Source: Ga0077527 sp964606765 (GTDB lineage Bacteria > Pseudomonadota > Gammaproteobacteria > Burkholderiales > SG8-41). From it: a stretch of DNA of 6,792 bases. Position numbers and translations under genes: made by a program. The DNA lies in assembly GCA_964606765.1 (NCBI GenBank), contig CAZSIR010000152.1, positions 1 to 6,792 of the forward strand, read 5' to 3'. This document shows positions 5,633 through 6,792 of the stretch, piece after piece; the first letter of the stretch is position 1, and each line of letters opens with the position of its first letter. The notes under the pieces were generated by a model. The model was not told where the DNA came from, did no database searches, and saw only the letters and a program-made list of their open reading frames with translations.

Positions 5633-6697
5633 ATGAAAATCGCAGTTCTCGCCGGTGATGGCATCGGTCCTGAAATCGTCGGCCAGGCGCTGAAGGTATT
5701 GCGCCGGCTGGCGGCGGACGGTCTCAAGCTCGAATTCGAAGAGGCGCCCTTTGGCGGCGCCGGGTTTGATGCACATGGCGATCCCTTGCCGCCGTCCACG
5801 CTGAAACTGGCCAAGGAGGCCGATGCGGTGCTGTGTGGCGCCGTCGGCGGGCCAAAGTATGACGCCTTGCCGCGTCCGCAGCGTCCGGAGCAGGGCATCC
5901 TGCGCATCCGCAAGGAGCTCGGCCTGTTCGCCAACCTGCGTCCGGCCGTGCTCTATCCGGAGCTGGTCAGCGCTTCGACGCTGAAACCGGAAGTGGTGTC
6001 GGGCCTTGACCTGATGATCATCCGTGAGCTGACCGGAGACATTTATTTCGGTGAGCCGCGCGGCCGCCGCGACAATGCACGCGGCGAGCGTGAAGGTTAT
6101 GACACCATGCTGTATTCGGAGCCGGAAATCCGCCGCATTGCCGAAGTCGGATTCCAGACGGCGCTGAAGCGTGGCAAAAAACTGTGTTCGGTGGACAAGG
6201 AAAACGTGCTGGAGACCAGCCGTTTCTGGCGTGAAATCGTCATCGACGTCGCGAAGCAATATCCGCAGGTGGCGCTGTCGCACATGTACGTGGACAACGC
6301 GGCGATGCAGCTGGTGCGCAACCCGAAGCAGTTCGATGTCATCGTCACCGGCAATATATTCGGCGACATCCTGTCCGACGAGGCGTCGATGCTGACCGGC
6401 TCGATCGGCATGCTGCCTTCGGCTTCGCTGAATTCCGGCGGCGGCGGCTTGTATGAGCCGATCCACGGCTCGGCGCCCGACATCGCCGGCAAAAACATTG
6501 CCAATCCGCTGGCCACCATCCTCTCGACGGCGATGATGCTGCGGTATACCTTCAACAAGGACGAATGGGCCTATCGTATTGAAGCGGCAGTGAAAAGCGT
6601 GCTGGCGGCGGGCTACCGCACCCCCGACATCGTAGAACCGGGATCGAAAAAGGTCGGCACGGTCGAAATGGGTGACGCAGTAGTCGCCGCGCTTTGA
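5633..6697 (+). CDS. leuB: 3-isopropylmalate dehydrogenase
   Basis: LeuB oxidises 3-isopropylmalate with NAD+ and decarboxylates it to 4-methyl-2-oxopentanoate, the step after LeuCD. The 354-residue protein has the full set of family residues: GDGIGPEI at 8-15; substrate arginines R93, R103 and R131; catalytic Tyr138 and Lys189; and metal ligands D221, D245 and D249. The dehydrogenase signature runs from N241 to M260 (NIFGDILSDEASMLTGSIGM). GSAPDIAGKNIANP (279-292), with Asp283, indicates NAD+ rather than NADP+ use. The length is typical. It starts 48 bases after leuD, with only a weak ribosome site before the ATG. No frameshift or missing residue is seen. Confidence 0.98.
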   Translation: MKIAVLAGDGIGPEIVGQALKVLRRLAADGLKLEFEEAPFGGAGFDAHGDPLPPSTLKLAKEADAVLCGAVGGPKYDALPRPQRPEQGILRIRKELGLFANLRPAVLYPELVSASTLKPEVVSGLDLMIIRELTGDIYFGEPRGRRDNARGEREGYDTMLYSEPEIRRIAEVGFQTALKRGKKLCSVDKENVLETSRFWREIVIDVAKQYPQVALSHMYVDNAAMQLVRNPKQFDVIVTGNIFGDILSDEASMLTGSIGMLPSASLNSGGGGLYEPIHGSAPDIAGKNIANPLATILSTAMMLRYTFNKDEWAYRIEAAVKSVLAAGYRTPDIVEPGSKKVGTVEMGDAVVAAL

Positions 6698-6703
6698 TGG
6701 GTG

Positions 6704-6709
6704 TATAGT
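6704..6709 (+). promoter_or_regulatory. Possible -10 element for asd
   Basis: TATAGT matches five of six bases of the -10 consensus in an otherwise AT-rich 40-base gap between leuB and asd. No convincing -35 lies 17 bases upstream. Transcription from it would begin near 6716 and give a leader of about 22 bases. The same gap has a six-T run (6721-6726) but no strong stem before it, so I see no real terminator and asd may also be read through from the leu genes. Confidence 0.25.
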
Positions 6710-6737
6710 GCAATCTATTGTTTTTTAAGGTGTTTTT

Positions 6738-6792
6738 ATGAAGAAGGTCGGTATCATCGGTTGGCGCGGCATGGTCGGCTCGGTGCTCGTGG
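6738..6792 (+). CDS. asd: Aspartate-semialdehyde dehydrogenase, N-terminal fragment
   Basis: Eighteen codons are visible before the window ends, starting MKKVGIIGWRGMVGSVLV. This is the NADP-binding N-terminus of proteobacterial Asd, with the characteristic GWRGMVGSVL turn. Asd reduces aspartyl-4-phosphate to aspartate semialdehyde, the branch point for lysine/diaminopimelate, threonine and methionine. AAGG at 6727-6730 sits seven bases before the ATG. An asd gene directly after leuB on the same strand fits the leuCDB-asd order known from betaproteobacteria and other proteobacteria. The rest of the gene is outside the window. Confidence 0.93.
   Translation, partial: MKKVGIIGWRGMVGSVLV

Noticed and set aside
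6704..6726. Intrinsic terminator between leuB and asd
   Set aside because: Only a four-base A/T-rich stem (ATAG/CTAT) precedes the six-T run, which is too weak.

Overview
The window is GC-rich with strongly G/C-ending codons and looks like chromosome from a betaproteobacterium. Three things point that way: a Bug/TctC-type solute receptor (a family greatly expanded in Burkholderiales and relatives), a TonB C-terminal-domain protein of a type I associate with betaproteobacteria, and the order leuC - entericidin-like lipoprotein - leuD - leuB - asd. Assignment below class is not possible from the sequence. A run of exactly 100 Ns shows that this is a scaffolded draft assembly.

Left part (1-1836): the last 35 codons of an unidentified gene, then an AT-rich island with a perfect 10-bp inverted repeat, then a hairpin with a short T-run. 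These precede a secreted Bug-family solute receptor. Next comes a small predicted lipoprotein that carries a TonB C-terminal domain but no inner-membrane anchor or proline-rich spacer.

Middle (1837-3386): a second AT-rich island precedes an HcaT-like MFS transporter. That gene is split by the 100-N gap. The 55 bp immediately left of the gap recur exactly to its right, so the gap is almost certainly an unmerged contig overlap. Removing one copy plus the Ns restores a single 385-codon reading frame ending at 3291.

Right part (3387-6792): the leucine branch. leuC and leuD encode the two subunits of isopropylmalate isomerase, and leuB encodes 3-isopropylmalate dehydrogenase. A 41-residue entericidin-like lipoprotein gene sits between leuC and leuD, and a strong hairpin overlaps the leuD stop codon. 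The start of asd (aspartate-semialdehyde dehydrogenase) runs off the right edge. LeuCD and LeuB perform consecutive steps from 2-isopropylmalate to 4-methyl-2-oxopentanoate; leuA is not in the window. All genes are on the plus strand. I see no tRNA, rRNA, CRISPR array, insertion sequence or prophage gene, and no clearly new multi-gene system. The most useful results are the gap reconstruction, the unusual TonB-domain lipoprotein, the embedded entericidin gene and several unassigned regulatory structures.
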